A stretch of DNA of 64,000 nucleotides from Paenibacillus solani (lineage in GTDB: Bacteria; Bacillota; Bacilli; Paenibacillales; Paenibacillaceae), in NCBI RefSeq assembly GCF_001277345.1, contig NZ_LIUT01000008.1, positions 368,336-432,335 on the forward strand, given 5' to 3'. Shown one piece after another: positions 42,253-51,098 of the stretch (position 1 is the first letter of the stretch; every line of letters starts with the position of its first letter). The position numbers and the translations under genes were made by a program. A model generated the notes under the pieces. It saw only the letters and a list, made by a program, of their open reading frames with translations, was not told the DNA's origin and did not search any database.

Positions 42253-43497
42253 TTAAGCCTCGGCCGCCGACTGGTCGGGGACGGAACGTCTGCGATTGGA
42301 TGCTCGATGAATTTGGTAGTAGCCCATCGCGGACAGCGCGCTGAACAACAGGTTGAGGCCGATCAACCATTGGTAGCTATTCGTTAGGTCGAACAGAAAT
42401 CCGCCTGCGAAGGAACCGAGAACAGCTCCCGCCTGATGACAAACAAGCAGCATCCCTGTCTGCAATCCAACGGAGCGATGACCCATGGCTTCGCCAGCCA
42501 CCAGCATGCCGCCGGGAATCGCCCCTAAATAGCTGGCTCCGAAGATAACCGAGAAGACGATCGGAGAGATACTGAAATGCAGAAACAGCATCGTAAAGGC
42601 CACAATTCGGAACAGATACAGGAAGGATAAGGCCAGACTTCTCGACATCCGGTCCAAGAGAAAGGCGAATAGCAGCCCGCCAGCGAGTTCAAGCAGGCCG
42701 AGAATGCTCAGTGAGGATGTAAACATTGCCGAGCCGACCTGATCATGCCGATGAATGGCCATCAGATGCATCTCAACCGTGCCCATGCTGAAGCCGCAAG
42801 TAAATAAGGCGAAGATTACCAGAAGCACCGTACGGTTCGTTGCCATCTCTCTGACGATTGAGAGAAGCTGCAGCCGTGCAGGCGAAGGAGGAGGCGAGTC
42901 GGAGTCAAGAGGCTTCGGTGCAGGCTGGCCCGGTTGGCGTTCTTTCAGAATAAGCAGGATCAGCGGTATGGATAGAAGTGTAACCCATAAGGTAATCGTG
43001 AATGCCGTTGTCCAGTCCAGCCAATCCCGGTTGCTGACAAAAAGAGGTGTCAGGATGGCTAGTCCAAGGGAGCTTGCACTGGTCATGATCATGAGCGCCT
43101 TCGCTTTATGCCGGCTGAACCAGCCTGCAACCAGGACATATCCCGTACTTGCGGCCATGCCGGACAGACCGGAGAGCAGTCCGAGCCCCAGGAAGAACCC
43201 CGCCGGATGATGAAGCTTGAGCACGGTCAGCATGGACAGCACCCCAAAGAGTGCGTTCAGAAGCATTACTTTTTTAGGACCATAGCGGTCGGTTAACCAT
43301 CCGCCGAGTGGAGAACAGATGGCGGCTACGGCGATATTGAAGGACCATGTGAAGCTGATAAAGGTCAGGTCCGCGCCCAGATCCGAAGCCATCTCGTGCT
43401 GGTAATAAGACATGACGAATCGGCTGATAGCCGCAGCAAAACCAAGTGTCCATAGAAATCCTAGAATGACCCATGCATACCCCCGGTCTGTTTTCAT
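42253..43497 (-). CDS. MFS transporter, monocarboxylate/oxalate-like
   Basis: About 414 residues from the ATG at 43497 (GGAGGGAAGAGC upstream). It has twelve helices. The opening WVILGFLWTLGFAAAISRFV, followed by GGWLTDRYGPKKVM (motif A) and GFFLGLGLLSGLSGMAASTGY, matches the OxlT/MCT-like group of facilitators. The central loop is rich in P and S (QPAPKPLDSDSPPPS). The MocR-type regulator is divergent with a 130-base intergenic gap, so it probably controls this transporter. The substrate could be an amine- or vitamin-related acid, but this is a guess from the regulator type. Confidence 0.9.
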   Translation of the reverse strand: MKTDRGYAWVILGFLWTLGFAAAISRFVMSYYQHEMASDLGADLTFISFTWSFNIAVAAICSPLGGWLTDRYGPKKVMLLNALFGVLSMLTVLKLHHPAGFFLGLGLLSGLSGMAASTGYVLVAGWFSRHKAKALMIMTSASSLGLAILTPLFVSNRDWLDWTTAFTITLWVTLLSIPLILLILKERQPGQPAPKPLDSDSPPPSPARLQLLSIVREMATNRTVLLVIFALFTCGFSMGTVEMHLMAIHRHDQVGSAMFTSSLSILGLLELAGGLLFAFLLDRMSRSLALSFLYLFRIVAFTMLFLHFSISPIVFSVIFGASYLGAIPGGMLVAGEAMGHRSVGLQTGMLLVCHQAGAVLGSFAGGFLFDLTNSYQWLIGLNLLFSALSAMGYYQIHRASNRRRSVPDQSAAEA

Positions 43498-43627
43498 TGC
43501 TCTTCCCTCCAGCTCTCTCATCTATCTTTACTTCCGCTAACTCATGGAATAAGCTAATTCTAATCATAGGATAGGAAAATGCCAGGACAATTTTGATCAA
43601 CTGTATCAATACAGGGGAGTGAGTATT

Positions 43628-44989
43628 ATGAGCGGAATGGAGACGAAACACGAACAGATTGTTGCGTTTATGATCCGGGAGATGGAAGGGGGTCATATTC
43701 GGCCAGGTCATAAGCTGCCGTCGGTCCGGACCGTGGCCAAAATGTTCTCCTGCAGTCCCAATACGGTCGTCCGGGCGTATCAGAGCTTGGAGCGGGAGGA
43801 TGTCATATATCCTGTGCCCAAGAGCGGATACTACCTTGTAGAAGGGAAGAGCATTGCGCCTGTGCGAACGGAAAGCATGACGCTAGATTTCGCCTCAACG
43901 ACACCTAGGGGCGATTTTTTGCCATTCCGGGAGATGGAGCATTGCCTGCGTAAGGCGATCTCCCTGTATAAGGAGGAGCTGTTCGGCTACACCGATCCGC
44001 AGGGGATATTCTCACTAAGAAACGAGCTGTGTAAGTACTTCCATGAGCAGCAGATTTTTTCCAAGCCGGATCGCATCGCTGTCGTTACCGGGGCACAGCA
44101 GGCTTTCTCGATCTTGACGCGTCTGTCATTTCCGGGACGAGGGCAGGCCGTGCTGGTGGAGCAGCCGACGTATTTCGGTTTCTTGGCGGCAGCCCGTGCT
44201 GCAGGCTGTCCCATTATTGGAATTGAACGGGATGAACAGGGCATCGATCTGGAGGTGCTGGAGGCTCATTTTCGCAGCGGATGCATCAAATTCTTCTATA
44301 CGATACCGAGATTTCTCAATCCGCTCGGCACCACCTATACGCTGGAGCAGAAGCAGCGGATCGCCGAGCTTGCCAGGCAGTATGACGTCTATATTGTCGA
44401 AGACGATTATCTGGTGGATCTGGAGGACGATACGAAGGCGGACCCCTTGTATGCACTGGATTCATCCAACCATGTCATTTATGTCAAAAGCTTCTCCAAG
44501 ACGATTCTGCCGGGCTTGCGGATGGGTGCTGTTATTCTGCCTGAACCCTTGCTGGACTTGTTCCTTGCCCAAAAGCATGCTGCGGATGTTTCATCGCCAA
44601 TCCTTTCCCAAGGAGCGCTTGAGATTTATATGAAAAGTGGTTTGTACAGACGACATACAGCCAGGATTCGGGCCCATTATCGCGAGAAGATGCGCTATGC
44701 CATCGAGGTGTGCGCCGATGTATTTGGCAGCGGTATCCCTTATACTTGCCCCTCCTCCGGCGTGTTCATCACCCTCTGGCTGCCAAAGTATGTGAAGGCC
44801 TCTGCGATACAGGAACGTTTGAAGCAGAGAGGAATTTTGGTGACAAATGTGGATTTGCATCTGCTGCCGGAGAATCAGCATAATGACCGAATTCGATTAT
44901 GTATCATCGGGGTAGAGAACTCTCAGATTGAGGGCGGATTTACTGTAATCGCAGAGGAAATTCGGTCCATGGAGCGGAGAATGAGATAA
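43628..44989 (+). CDS. MocR/GabR-type regulator with aminotransferase domain
   Basis: About 453 residues from the ATG at 43628, nine bases after GGGGAG. The N-terminal 75 residues are a GntR-type winged helix (GHIRPGHKLPSVRTVAKM, NTVVRAYQSLEREDV). The rest is a fold-type I aminotransferase-like domain: FGYTDPQGIFSLRNELCKYF near 120, VVTGAQQAFSIL near 148, the aspartate in VEDDYLVDLED near 260 and the PLP lysine in YVKSFSKTILPGLRMG near 285. MocR proteins use PLP to sense an amine or amino acid. The divergent MFS gene is the obvious target. Confident in class; effector unknown. Confidence 0.93.
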   Translation: MSGMETKHEQIVAFMIREMEGGHIRPGHKLPSVRTVAKMFSCSPNTVVRAYQSLEREDVIYPVPKSGYYLVEGKSIAPVRTESMTLDFASTTPRGDFLPFREMEHCLRKAISLYKEELFGYTDPQGIFSLRNELCKYFHEQQIFSKPDRIAVVTGAQQAFSILTRLSFPGRGQAVLVEQPTYFGFLAAARAAGCPIIGIERDEQGIDLEVLEAHFRSGCIKFFYTIPRFLNPLGTTYTLEQKQRIAELARQYDVYIVEDDYLVDLEDDTKADPLYALDSSNHVIYVKSFSKTILPGLRMGAVILPEPLLDLFLAQKHAADVSSPILSQGALEIYMKSGLYRRHTARIRAHYREKMRYAIEVCADVFGSGIPYTCPSSGVFITLWLPKYVKASAIQERLKQRGILVTNVDLHLLPENQHNDRIRLCIIGVENSQIEGGFTVIAEEIRSMERRMR

Positions 44990-45019
44990 CAGGTATGGTT
45001 AGTCAAGGGAGGGGTGCCA

Positions 45020-45214
45020 ATGTGGCTTTTTGTTTTTGTGTTTTTTATCGTTGGATTAATTTCTGTCATCAGTCCCACAACATCTTGGCTATTATCTAAT
45101 TGGTGGCGGTTTAAGGGCGATGTAGATCCAAGTGAACTGTCCTTGGTTATCTATCGCATTGGAGGAGTGATCATGATCATGGTTGCAGTCTTCCTGGTTA
45201 CGCGGCTGCTATAG
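45020..45214 (+). CDS. Small membrane protein, DUF6199-like
   Basis: 64 residues from the ATG at 45020, six bases after AGGGAGGGG; the GTG at 45014 falls inside that site. Two hydrophobic helices (WLFVFVFFIVGLISVISP and GGVIMIMVAVFLVTRLL) frame a polar loop (WWRFKGDVDPSELSL). The VIYRIGG motif and the Trp-Arg/Lys phrase match small membrane proteins grouped as DUF6199. It starts 30 bases after the MocR gene and may be co-transcribed. Function unknown. Confidence 0.75.
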   Translation: MWLFVFVFFIVGLISVISPTTSWLLSNWWRFKGDVDPSELSLVIYRIGGVIMIMVAVFLVTRLL

Positions 45215-45253
45215 ATTTTTGGAATTTATATGACCATTGGGCGAAAATAACAA

Positions 45254-45290
45254 AACAAACAGGAGACCTATTGTCGGTCTCCTGTTTGTT
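45254..45290. terminator. Bidirectional terminator between small membrane and DUF418 genes
   Basis: AACAAACAGGAGACC (45254-45268) and GGTCTCCTGTTTGTT (45276-45290) form a perfect 15-base stem with T-rich flanks on each side. It contains the DUF418 stop codon. Confidence 0.93.
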
Positions 45291-46359
45291 TGCGAATCGG
45301 CACGATGGTCCAGTAGGTACCGCATCTCCACAACCATTCGAGCGGTCCATATTGGAACCAGCGCATCCACAGATTACTGGCTATGATCTGAAAGACCACA
45401 ATTCCCAGAGAAACGAGCGTAGAGACGACATATGTGGTCGGCGATACGTTAAATACCATGCGCTGAATACCTACCAGAAAGACAGTTTGTCCAATATAGT
45501 TGGTAAGCGCCATCCGGCCGTATGCCTGTAACGGATGCAATATCTTGGTACCTAGGCGAGTGCGTCCAATCATTAAAAGCGAGCTTAAATAAAATACAGA
45601 GACGAGAGGACCAGTCGCAATTCCGATGTGTGCCAGAGTGAAGGCTGCCTGCATGGTTGGTGATGGTGATTCGCCTTCTACCTCGAATAGAAACGGGGAC
45701 ATCGGCTCGGGAGGTGCTGCCCACCACATGGCGCAGATCGCCATGACGGTTCCGAGCAATGACAGCAGCCAAACCATGCGCAGCTTGCTTAACCGTAATT
45801 TCTTGTGAATCGCATCATGTAATCGATATTGTCCTGCGGTTAGTCCTAACAGGATCAGAAACGGGATGGTCAGCAGTTTGACTCCCATGAGAGCCGCAAC
45901 TGTAAACCCGACCACTCCAATGACAAGATTAACCCTCCGCGGAGCCCAATAGAGAGGGATCGCAAGCAGGCCAATAACCGCATAATGGAATAATGCCTCA
46001 CCCGATTGATACTGTTGATGGAGGAAGCCGATCAGGACCAAGATTACTAACCGACGGATATACAGCCGAAGTCTTGGCTTTCCTCCCGCTCCAGCACTTC
46101 GGGACAGAAACATATAGAACCCCAGTCCGAACAGGAATGTGAAGATGGTGTAGAATCGGGCCTCCACGAAAAAGTAAAGTCCTCGCTGCAGCCAAAAATC
46201 CGCTGTGGTTTCCGGTGTATTGATAAGCCAGAGCGCCAATACATTAACAAATGGCAGACCAAGCAGCGCAAAGCCCCTGAACTGATCTAAAAAGTGCAAC
46301 CGCCCCTTTTCAGTGGCAGGCTGGCGTTGCATCACTGTCTCATTTTTTACTGTGGCCAT
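45268..46359 (-). CDS. DUF418-family membrane protein
   Basis: A 363-residue protein with about nine membrane helices. The N-terminal phrase GRLHFLDQFRGFALLGLPFVN is the hallmark of YeiB/DUF418 proteins, as is the C-terminal QAYGRMALTNYIGQTVFL segment and the final LGIVVFQIIASNLWMRWFQYGPLEWLWR stretch. Family role is uncertain; several members lie in transport or resistance operons. Here its ATG follows the Bce permease stop by three bases, so it is in one mRNA with the module at 46.4-49 kb. This makes an envelope-protective role plausible, by context only. Confidence 0.88.
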   Translation of the reverse strand: MATVKNETVMQRQPATEKGRLHFLDQFRGFALLGLPFVNVLALWLINTPETTADFWLQRGLYFFVEARFYTIFTFLFGLGFYMFLSRSAGAGGKPRLRLYIRRLVILVLIGFLHQQYQSGEALFHYAVIGLLAIPLYWAPRRVNLVIGVVGFTVAALMGVKLLTIPFLILLGLTAGQYRLHDAIHKKLRLSKLRMVWLLSLLGTVMAICAMWWAAPPEPMSPFLFEVEGESPSPTMQAAFTLAHIGIATGPLVSVFYLSSLLMIGRTRLGTKILHPLQAYGRMALTNYIGQTVFLVGIQRMVFNVSPTTYVVSTLVSLGIVVFQIIASNLWMRWFQYGPLEWLWRCGTYWTIVPIRKQTGDRQ

Positions 46360-46362
46360 TTA

Positions 46363-48294
46363 TTACACCATCATCCTATTCACGGACTTGATATAGCGGG
46401 CTCTGGCGATCAGGAAATAGATCATTTGGGCAGCCAGGAATGCCGATGAAGCCGCCAATACAGGACCACTTACATAAGGAGAATCCAGGTATGCAAGAAC
46501 CGGACCGAGCACGACCAAGGATTGCAGCGCCGCAACCAGGATGGGAATAAAGAACAGCACAGCAATTTGTATGCTTGCGGATATGTTCATCTCCCGGGTG
46601 CTGAGTCCGATTTTGGACAGGGATCGATACATCGTTTGGTCCGCTGCAAGCTCTGTATGCAGTTTGAAATACAGGAAGCTGGCGGATGAGATGGAGAAAA
46701 TCAAGGCGACAAATACCCCGATGAAGCTGAATAACGAGATTCCCTGTTTGAAGCTGTAATAGCTCTCCGCCCTGGATTGAATAAACCCCTCACTAATAAC
46801 ATTCCGATTCCAATCCGCCAGCTCAATGCCGAGCTTGGTTTCGGGGTCATCTTTCTGAGGAAGTCCTTGGGAATTTGGAAGCATGAATAGATAATGATGA
46901 TCCACGCCGAGTCCGTCGGTTATTTGTTGTTTTTTAAGCTTCTCGAATAAGCTGTCATGGATCACCAGCAATTTTCCGCTGAATGCAACGGCCGCAAGCC
47001 GATCGGTTCGGTTCTCCAAACTTACAGAATGCCGCTGCCCTGATAACTCAATATCCATTGCCGTCTGCGTCCCTGCATTTCTCTTGGCTGCACTCGGGGT
47101 TTCCACCAATACAGCGTCCTTCTCGCCAAATGCTGTAACCGGCGCAGCATTCATCTTGGAAGCTATGCTGTTGTAACTGGATTGGGGCACGATGTAAAGA
47201 GGATCCTTCCCATGGCCTGACAGGCCATAGTAAATCGTCTCCACATCCGCTTGTTTGTACGTCAACCCTTCAGACTGCAGCCGATGCTCGATTTGAGCTA
47301 ATTCTTTCTGTGCCTTATTCTTGTTAGTGTTACTGTAGGAGGTGTAGCTTAGTGCATACGGATTATCCAAATAAACGGCCTTGGTCGATTGCTGCATCGC
47401 CAGCACGAAACCGGTGCTCATGGAAGCCAGGGCCACCACAACCGTGACTAGAAACAGCATGCGGGCATTGTCCTTGATTTTGTAACTCATTTCGGAAATC
47501 CAAAGCAGATTCGTCCCTTTCCATGTGGTTGTACGATTTCGCTGCAGCATACGGACGACCCACACGGATAGCTGGGAGTAGAAGAAATACGTGCCTATAA
47601 TCCCGGTTACCGCGGCGACCAGTAGTCCCGTAGGGTCTAACTCTTTGACACGAAGAGCGGCATAGCCGATGGCAAGCAGCGCCACGCCCAAGAGGGCCAG
47701 GAATAGATTTGCTTTCGGTTCGGTTTTCGGTTTGCTCGTGCCCTTGAGAAGCTCCAATACTTGATTCTTTCGAATAAACAACAAGGTGAACAGTGAAATG
47801 ACGAGAAACAGCGCTGCGAATGCACCGGCGGTCAGCAGCATCGCTTTGAACGGCCAATAGAACGGCAGCTCGTCCATATCAATGATTTTGGTGCTGATGA
47901 GCAGGAATACCTTGGATAACAGCATTCCGCTAGCGATGCCTGTTACGATCGCAACGGCACCGATCAGAATATTCTCCAGAAAGATCAGCCAATTGATCTG
48001 CTTGGCTTCGGCTCCAAGGATGGTAAGAATGCCGAACTCCCGGTTCCGTGACTTTAGGAAGACGCTGATTGAATACAGCACAAACAAGAAGGCAAATACA
48101 TAAACAATTACGGTGGCAATCGTCATTCCCGTGCGCGTCATCGTGCCCATAGGCGAATTCTCGATAGCCGGATGGTAGATGAATACCGCATACGTAAAGA
48201 AGATCATCACCATAAATGAGCTGCTGAGGAGGTAAGCGAAATATTGACGCGCGTTACGCCGGATGTTATTAAACGCGAATTGAGGAAAGCTCAC
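46363..48294 (-). CDS. BceB-type ABC permease, peptide resistance (module 2)
   Basis: About 643 residues from the GTG at 48294, six bases after GGGGAGGGA; the longer open frame upstream has no site. Ten helices in the BceB order: FAFNNIRRNARQYFAYLLSS start, FLKSRNREFGILTILGAEAKQ near 75-95, and a large extracellular domain (about 320-515) before three last helices. Its start lies within the ATPase gene, overlapping by 26 bases. Sequence similarity to module 1 is only partial, so the two are not a recent duplication. It would detoxify a cell-wall-active peptide and inform the kinase at 49.2 kb. Confidence 0.93.
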   Translation of the reverse strand: MSFPQFAFNNIRRNARQYFAYLLSSSFMVMIFFTYAVFIYHPAIENSPMGTMTRTGMTIATVIVYVFAFLFVLYSISVFLKSRNREFGILTILGAEAKQINWLIFLENILIGAVAIVTGIASGMLLSKVFLLISTKIIDMDELPFYWPFKAMLLTAGAFAALFLVISLFTLLFIRKNQVLELLKGTSKPKTEPKANLFLALLGVALLAIGYAALRVKELDPTGLLVAAVTGIIGTYFFYSQLSVWVVRMLQRNRTTTWKGTNLLWISEMSYKIKDNARMLFLVTVVVALASMSTGFVLAMQQSTKAVYLDNPYALSYTSYSNTNKNKAQKELAQIEHRLQSEGLTYKQADVETIYYGLSGHGKDPLYIVPQSSYNSIASKMNAAPVTAFGEKDAVLVETPSAAKRNAGTQTAMDIELSGQRHSVSLENRTDRLAAVAFSGKLLVIHDSLFEKLKKQQITDGLGVDHHYLFMLPNSQGLPQKDDPETKLGIELADWNRNVISEGFIQSRAESYYSFKQGISLFSFIGVFVALIFSISSASFLYFKLHTELAADQTMYRSLSKIGLSTREMNISASIQIAVLFFIPILVAALQSLVVLGPVLAYLDSPYVSGPVLAASSAFLAAQMIYFLIARARYIKSVNRMMV

Positions 48295-49039
48295 TAGTAT
48301 TCCCTCCCCAGAACGATAGCGTATCGATGATTTTTTGGAAAAAAGTCTGCCGGTTCTCACCGCGATGAATTTCAGCGGCAAGCTTGCCGTCTTTTATAAA
48401 GACGATACGGTTGCAGTAGCTTGCGGCCAAAGGATCATGCGTAACCAGCATCAATGTGGTGCGATCCCGCTCATTGATCTCGGCAAGCGACTCCATCACA
48501 ATCCGCGAGGAGTTCGAGTCGAGCGCTCCCGTAGGCTCATCCGCAAGCAGCAGCAGAGGCGCGCCGATGATCGCTCTGGCAATCGCAGTACGCTGACGTT
48601 GTCCCCCTGAAATCTCGTATACACGTTTATTGAGAATATCGCGAATACCAAGCCGAGTAGCGGCTTGCTCCAGCAGTGATTCCATGTCCTTGAGCGGACG
48701 GCGGTCCAGCGTCAGCGGAAGCACGATGTTCTCGGCAACCGTTAACGTATCGAGCAGATTGAAATCCTGGAACACAAAGCCAAGCTGTCTCCGTCGAAAG
48801 TGGGCCAGCTCGCTTTTTTTCATAGTGTAAGGATTTCTGCCCCCGATCTTGACCTCGCCCGAGCTGGGACGATCGATCGTGGAGACCATGTTCAGCAGGG
48901 TGGTTTTACCGCTGCCTGAAGGGCCCATAATCCCGACGAATTCTCCTTCTTTGATGGTGAGATGAATATCGGTAAGAGCTTGTGTTGCCACTTTGCCCGC
49001 ATATACTTTGTTTAATGCTTTTACTTCAAGAATATCCAT
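48269..49039 (-). CDS. BceA-type ABC ATPase, peptide resistance (module 2)
   Basis: A 256-residue ATPase: Walker A GPSGSGKTTLLNMV near residues 39-52, the Q-loop FVFQDFNLLDTLTV, signature ISGGQRQRTAIARAI near 144-158 and Walker B LLLADEPTGALDSN near 164-177. These are the MacB/LolD-type motifs of BceA. GAAAGGAGCT precedes the ATG. Its own promoter region lies in 49040-49224, separate from the regulator genes, as in classical Bce modules where the regulator activates the transporter operon. Confidence 0.94.
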   Translation of the reverse strand: MDILEVKALNKVYAGKVATQALTDIHLTIKEGEFVGIMGPSGSGKTTLLNMVSTIDRPSSGEVKIGGRNPYTMKKSELAHFRRRQLGFVFQDFNLLDTLTVAENIVLPLTLDRRPLKDMESLLEQAATRLGIRDILNKRVYEISGGQRQRTAIARAIIGAPLLLLADEPTGALDSNSSRIVMESLAEINERDRTTLMLVTHDPLAASYCNRIVFIKDGKLAAEIHRGENRQTFFQKIIDTLSFWGGNTSELSSIRV

Positions 49040-49065
49040 AAATCTGTAAGCTCCTTTCTGTATAT

Positions 49066-49093
49066 CTGATTCGTGTCACCTGACTCGTGTAAC
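49066..49093. promoter_or_regulatory. 14-bp tandem repeat in the bceAB-type promoter region (module 2)
   Basis: CTGATTCGTGTCAC (49066-49079) is followed at once by CTGACTCGTGTAAC (49080-49093), with two differences, and then by CTAACTC, a partial third copy. It lies 27-55 bases before the ATPase start. A direct repeat with this spacing could be a binding site for the module's regulator, but known BceR sites are inverted repeats, so this is uncertain. Confidence 0.35.
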
Positions 49094-49224
49094 CTAACTC
49101 TAGCGTATCCTGCCTTGAACCTGCCATGGATTTAGGTGAAACGGAGCTTACATCTGCCATAAGGTTATGTTCGCATCAGTTGTTCGTATTTCTGTGAAAG
49201 AATGGAGCCTCAGTAAATGCAAAG

Positions 49225-49253
49225 AAGACACACCTAGGGCCCAGATGTGTCTT
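49225..49253 (-). terminator. Hairpin at the end of BceS-type kinase gene (module 2)
   Basis: AAGACACA pairs with TGTGTCTT around CCTAGGGCCCAGA, itself GGGCCC-rich, and overlaps the kinase stop. The T-tract is short on the minus strand (CTTTGC). Confidence 0.6.
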
Positions 49254-50241
49254 GGTTTTCGGCTCTGCGCAGCGTCAAGGTAACGGTGGTTCCTTCGCCG
49301 AGCGTGGATTCCAGCTTTACGGAATGATCCAGCTTATGGGCGATTTCACGGACAAGATACAGACCCATGCCGGTGGATTCGTGGTATTGGCGGCCGCGCT
49401 CTCCGGTGAAGTAGGGGTGGAACACCCGGTTGATGTCCTCCGGTGCAATGCCAATCCCCTCATCGCGGATGTGAAGCTCCACATATTCTCCTGACACCTC
49501 CGTGGTTAAATAAATCTTCTTGCTGGGGCTACCCGAGTAGTTCACGGCATTGGTCAGAATCTGACCCAGCATGAATCGAAACCATTTGGCATCCGTATAA
49601 ACGCAGATATATTCATCGATGTGGAACACCGGTGTTATGCCTTTACGAATGAACAGCATACGGTTCTCGACAACCGACTCGCTAACCGCGGCCCGGAGCC
49701 GGGTGGCTTCGACCGCGAAATCCTGCTCGAACCGGTCCAGGCGGGCGGTGTACAGCACCATCTCAAGACCTTTTCGTAATCGCTCGAGCTCTTCCCGAAT
49801 ATGTTCGGCGGGGGCCTCTCCGACTTCGTCAAGTGTTAGCTGTATCACGGAGAGCGGGGTCTTCATCTGATGAACCCAGCGGTTCATGAAGGCCAGATGC
49901 TGGTCGGTTTGATTTTGATGCCGATGCAGCTGCTCGCGATACAAACGTTCATAATGGCTGATACGCTCATGCAGCGCGTACGGCAGGGGCGCTTCGCCCA
50001 AGGGAGGGTTGGAGAACTCTTCTGACAGCTCCTCGGAAGAAAGCTCTTGATACATCGTGCGATGGGATAGGTAGCGGTACACAAGATAGGCGAGCAGCAC
50101 GGTGCTGCTCAACAGGATCCCGTACAGCACGATAGCAAAGGGCCTGCCTTCGCCAGTGAGCCAGTACAGGAGGGGGACAAGCAGCATTTGCAAGGTGAAA
50201 AACAGGATGAGCGGGAGATGCTCCCGCAGGAACAGCCTCAT
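49234..50241 (-). CDS. BceS-type sensor histidine kinase (module 2)
   Basis: A 335-residue kinase with two tightly linked N-terminal helices (LILFFTLQMLLVPLLYWL and IVLYGILLSSTVLLAYLV) and no extracellular sensor. The phospho-acceptor histidine is in RWVHQMKTPLSVIQ near residue 135. ATP-binding boxes are LGQILTNAVNYSG, IRDEGIGIAPED and STGMGLYLV. It belongs to the intramembrane-sensing group driven by the BceB partner. Its start overlaps the regulator stop by four bases, the same layout as module 1. Confidence 0.93.
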   Translation of the reverse strand: MRLFLREHLPLILFFTLQMLLVPLLYWLTGEGRPFAIVLYGILLSSTVLLAYLVYRYLSHRTMYQELSSEELSEEFSNPPLGEAPLPYALHERISHYERLYREQLHRHQNQTDQHLAFMNRWVHQMKTPLSVIQLTLDEVGEAPAEHIREELERLRKGLEMVLYTARLDRFEQDFAVEATRLRAAVSESVVENRMLFIRKGITPVFHIDEYICVYTDAKWFRFMLGQILTNAVNYSGSPSKKIYLTTEVSGEYVELHIRDEGIGIAPEDINRVFHPYFTGERGRQYHESTGMGLYLVREIAHKLDHSVKLESTLGEGTTVTLTLRRAENQDTSGP

Positions 50242-50939
50242 AAAGACTCCCTGCCCGTCATAAACCGGTAGCCCGCTCCCCGAACGGTCTCGATGAGGTC
50301 TCCGGCTCCCAGCTCGCGAAGCTTGCGGCGAACTCTTGTAATATATACATTCAGTGTATTATCGTCGATGAAATGCTGATCTTCCCACATGAGGTCCAGC
50401 AGTCTTTCCCGGCTGACCACACGGCCGTCCTTTTCCATCAGCATCGTTAGCAGGGCTGCTTCCTTCTGTGTAAGCTCGGTGGATTGATCTTTATAGGCTA
50501 TGATGAATCGCTCGGGATACAGGATAAGACCGGCGCCTTCAATCCGATGCTCCTCCTCCTGGCCGGAGGCGTAAGCCCCCACCGCACGGCGCAAGTGGCT
50601 GCGGATTTTGGCTAGAACAAGCTCCATGTCAAACGGTTTCGTAATATAATCATCCGCCCCGTTTTCCAGCGCCATGATTTGATCCATGCCGCTATCCCGC
50701 GCGGAGATGAAGATGATTGGGCAGTGGGACTGGGTGCGGATTTGGCGGCACCAATAAAACCCGTCGTATTTCGGCAGATTGACATCCAGCAGAACCAGAT
50801 CCGGTTTCGTATCCGTAAAAATGTCCATAACCCGGCTAAAATCATCAATGATCCTTACGGTATAATCGTATTTAGCGATAGCGCTGCTTAATTTATTGGC
50901 AATTCGTTCATCGTCTTCAACGATCAGGATGGTATACAC
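50238..50939 (-). CDS. BceR-type response regulator (module 2)
   Basis: About 233 residues from the GTG at 50939, nine bases after AAAGGAG; the ten upstream codons in frame look like leader. The receiver domain shows VEDDERIA, the phospho-acceptor in LVLLDVNLPKYDG and YITKPFDMEL. The OmpR-type winged helix has LTQKEAALLTMLMEKDGRVV and VYITRVRRKLRE. It and the kinase form a separate operon that ends at the hairpin at 49225. Expected target: the ATPase-permease-DUF418 operon downstream. Confidence 0.93.
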   Translation of the reverse strand: MYTILIVEDDERIANKLSSAIAKYDYTVRIIDDFSRVMDIFTDTKPDLVLLDVNLPKYDGFYWCRQIRTQSHCPIIFISARDSGMDQIMALENGADDYITKPFDMELVLAKIRSHLRRAVGAYASGQEEEHRIEGAGLILYPERFIIAYKDQSTELTQKEAALLTMLMEKDGRVVSRERLLDLMWEDQHFIDDNTLNVYITRVRRKLRELGAGDLIETVRGAGYRFMTGRESL

Positions 50940-51036
50940 GTTTTCCAGCTCCTTTTGTGTCAAACACAAAACTATGTACTTACTATACCGAATTTATGAG
51001 AACGTTGGAAATCATCTTGGATACCACTACAACATA

Positions 51037-51079
51037 AAAGGGACATCCCCACCTAGTTCACTAGATGAGGATGTCCCTT
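51037..51079. terminator. Bidirectional terminator near GH92 3' end
   Basis: AAGGGACATCC pairs with GGATGTCCCTT, with an inner CTAGT/ACTAG stem. A-rich and T-rich flanks allow function on either strand. It follows the GH92 gene on the minus strand. Confidence 0.85.
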
Positions 51080-51098
51080 ATATTATAAATCTGGCTTG

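Noticed and set aside
16119..48294. The two Bce modules as a recent duplication
   Set aside because: Gene order is the same, but the protein sequences differ widely outside the motifs, and only one has DUF418, so they are separate members of the family.
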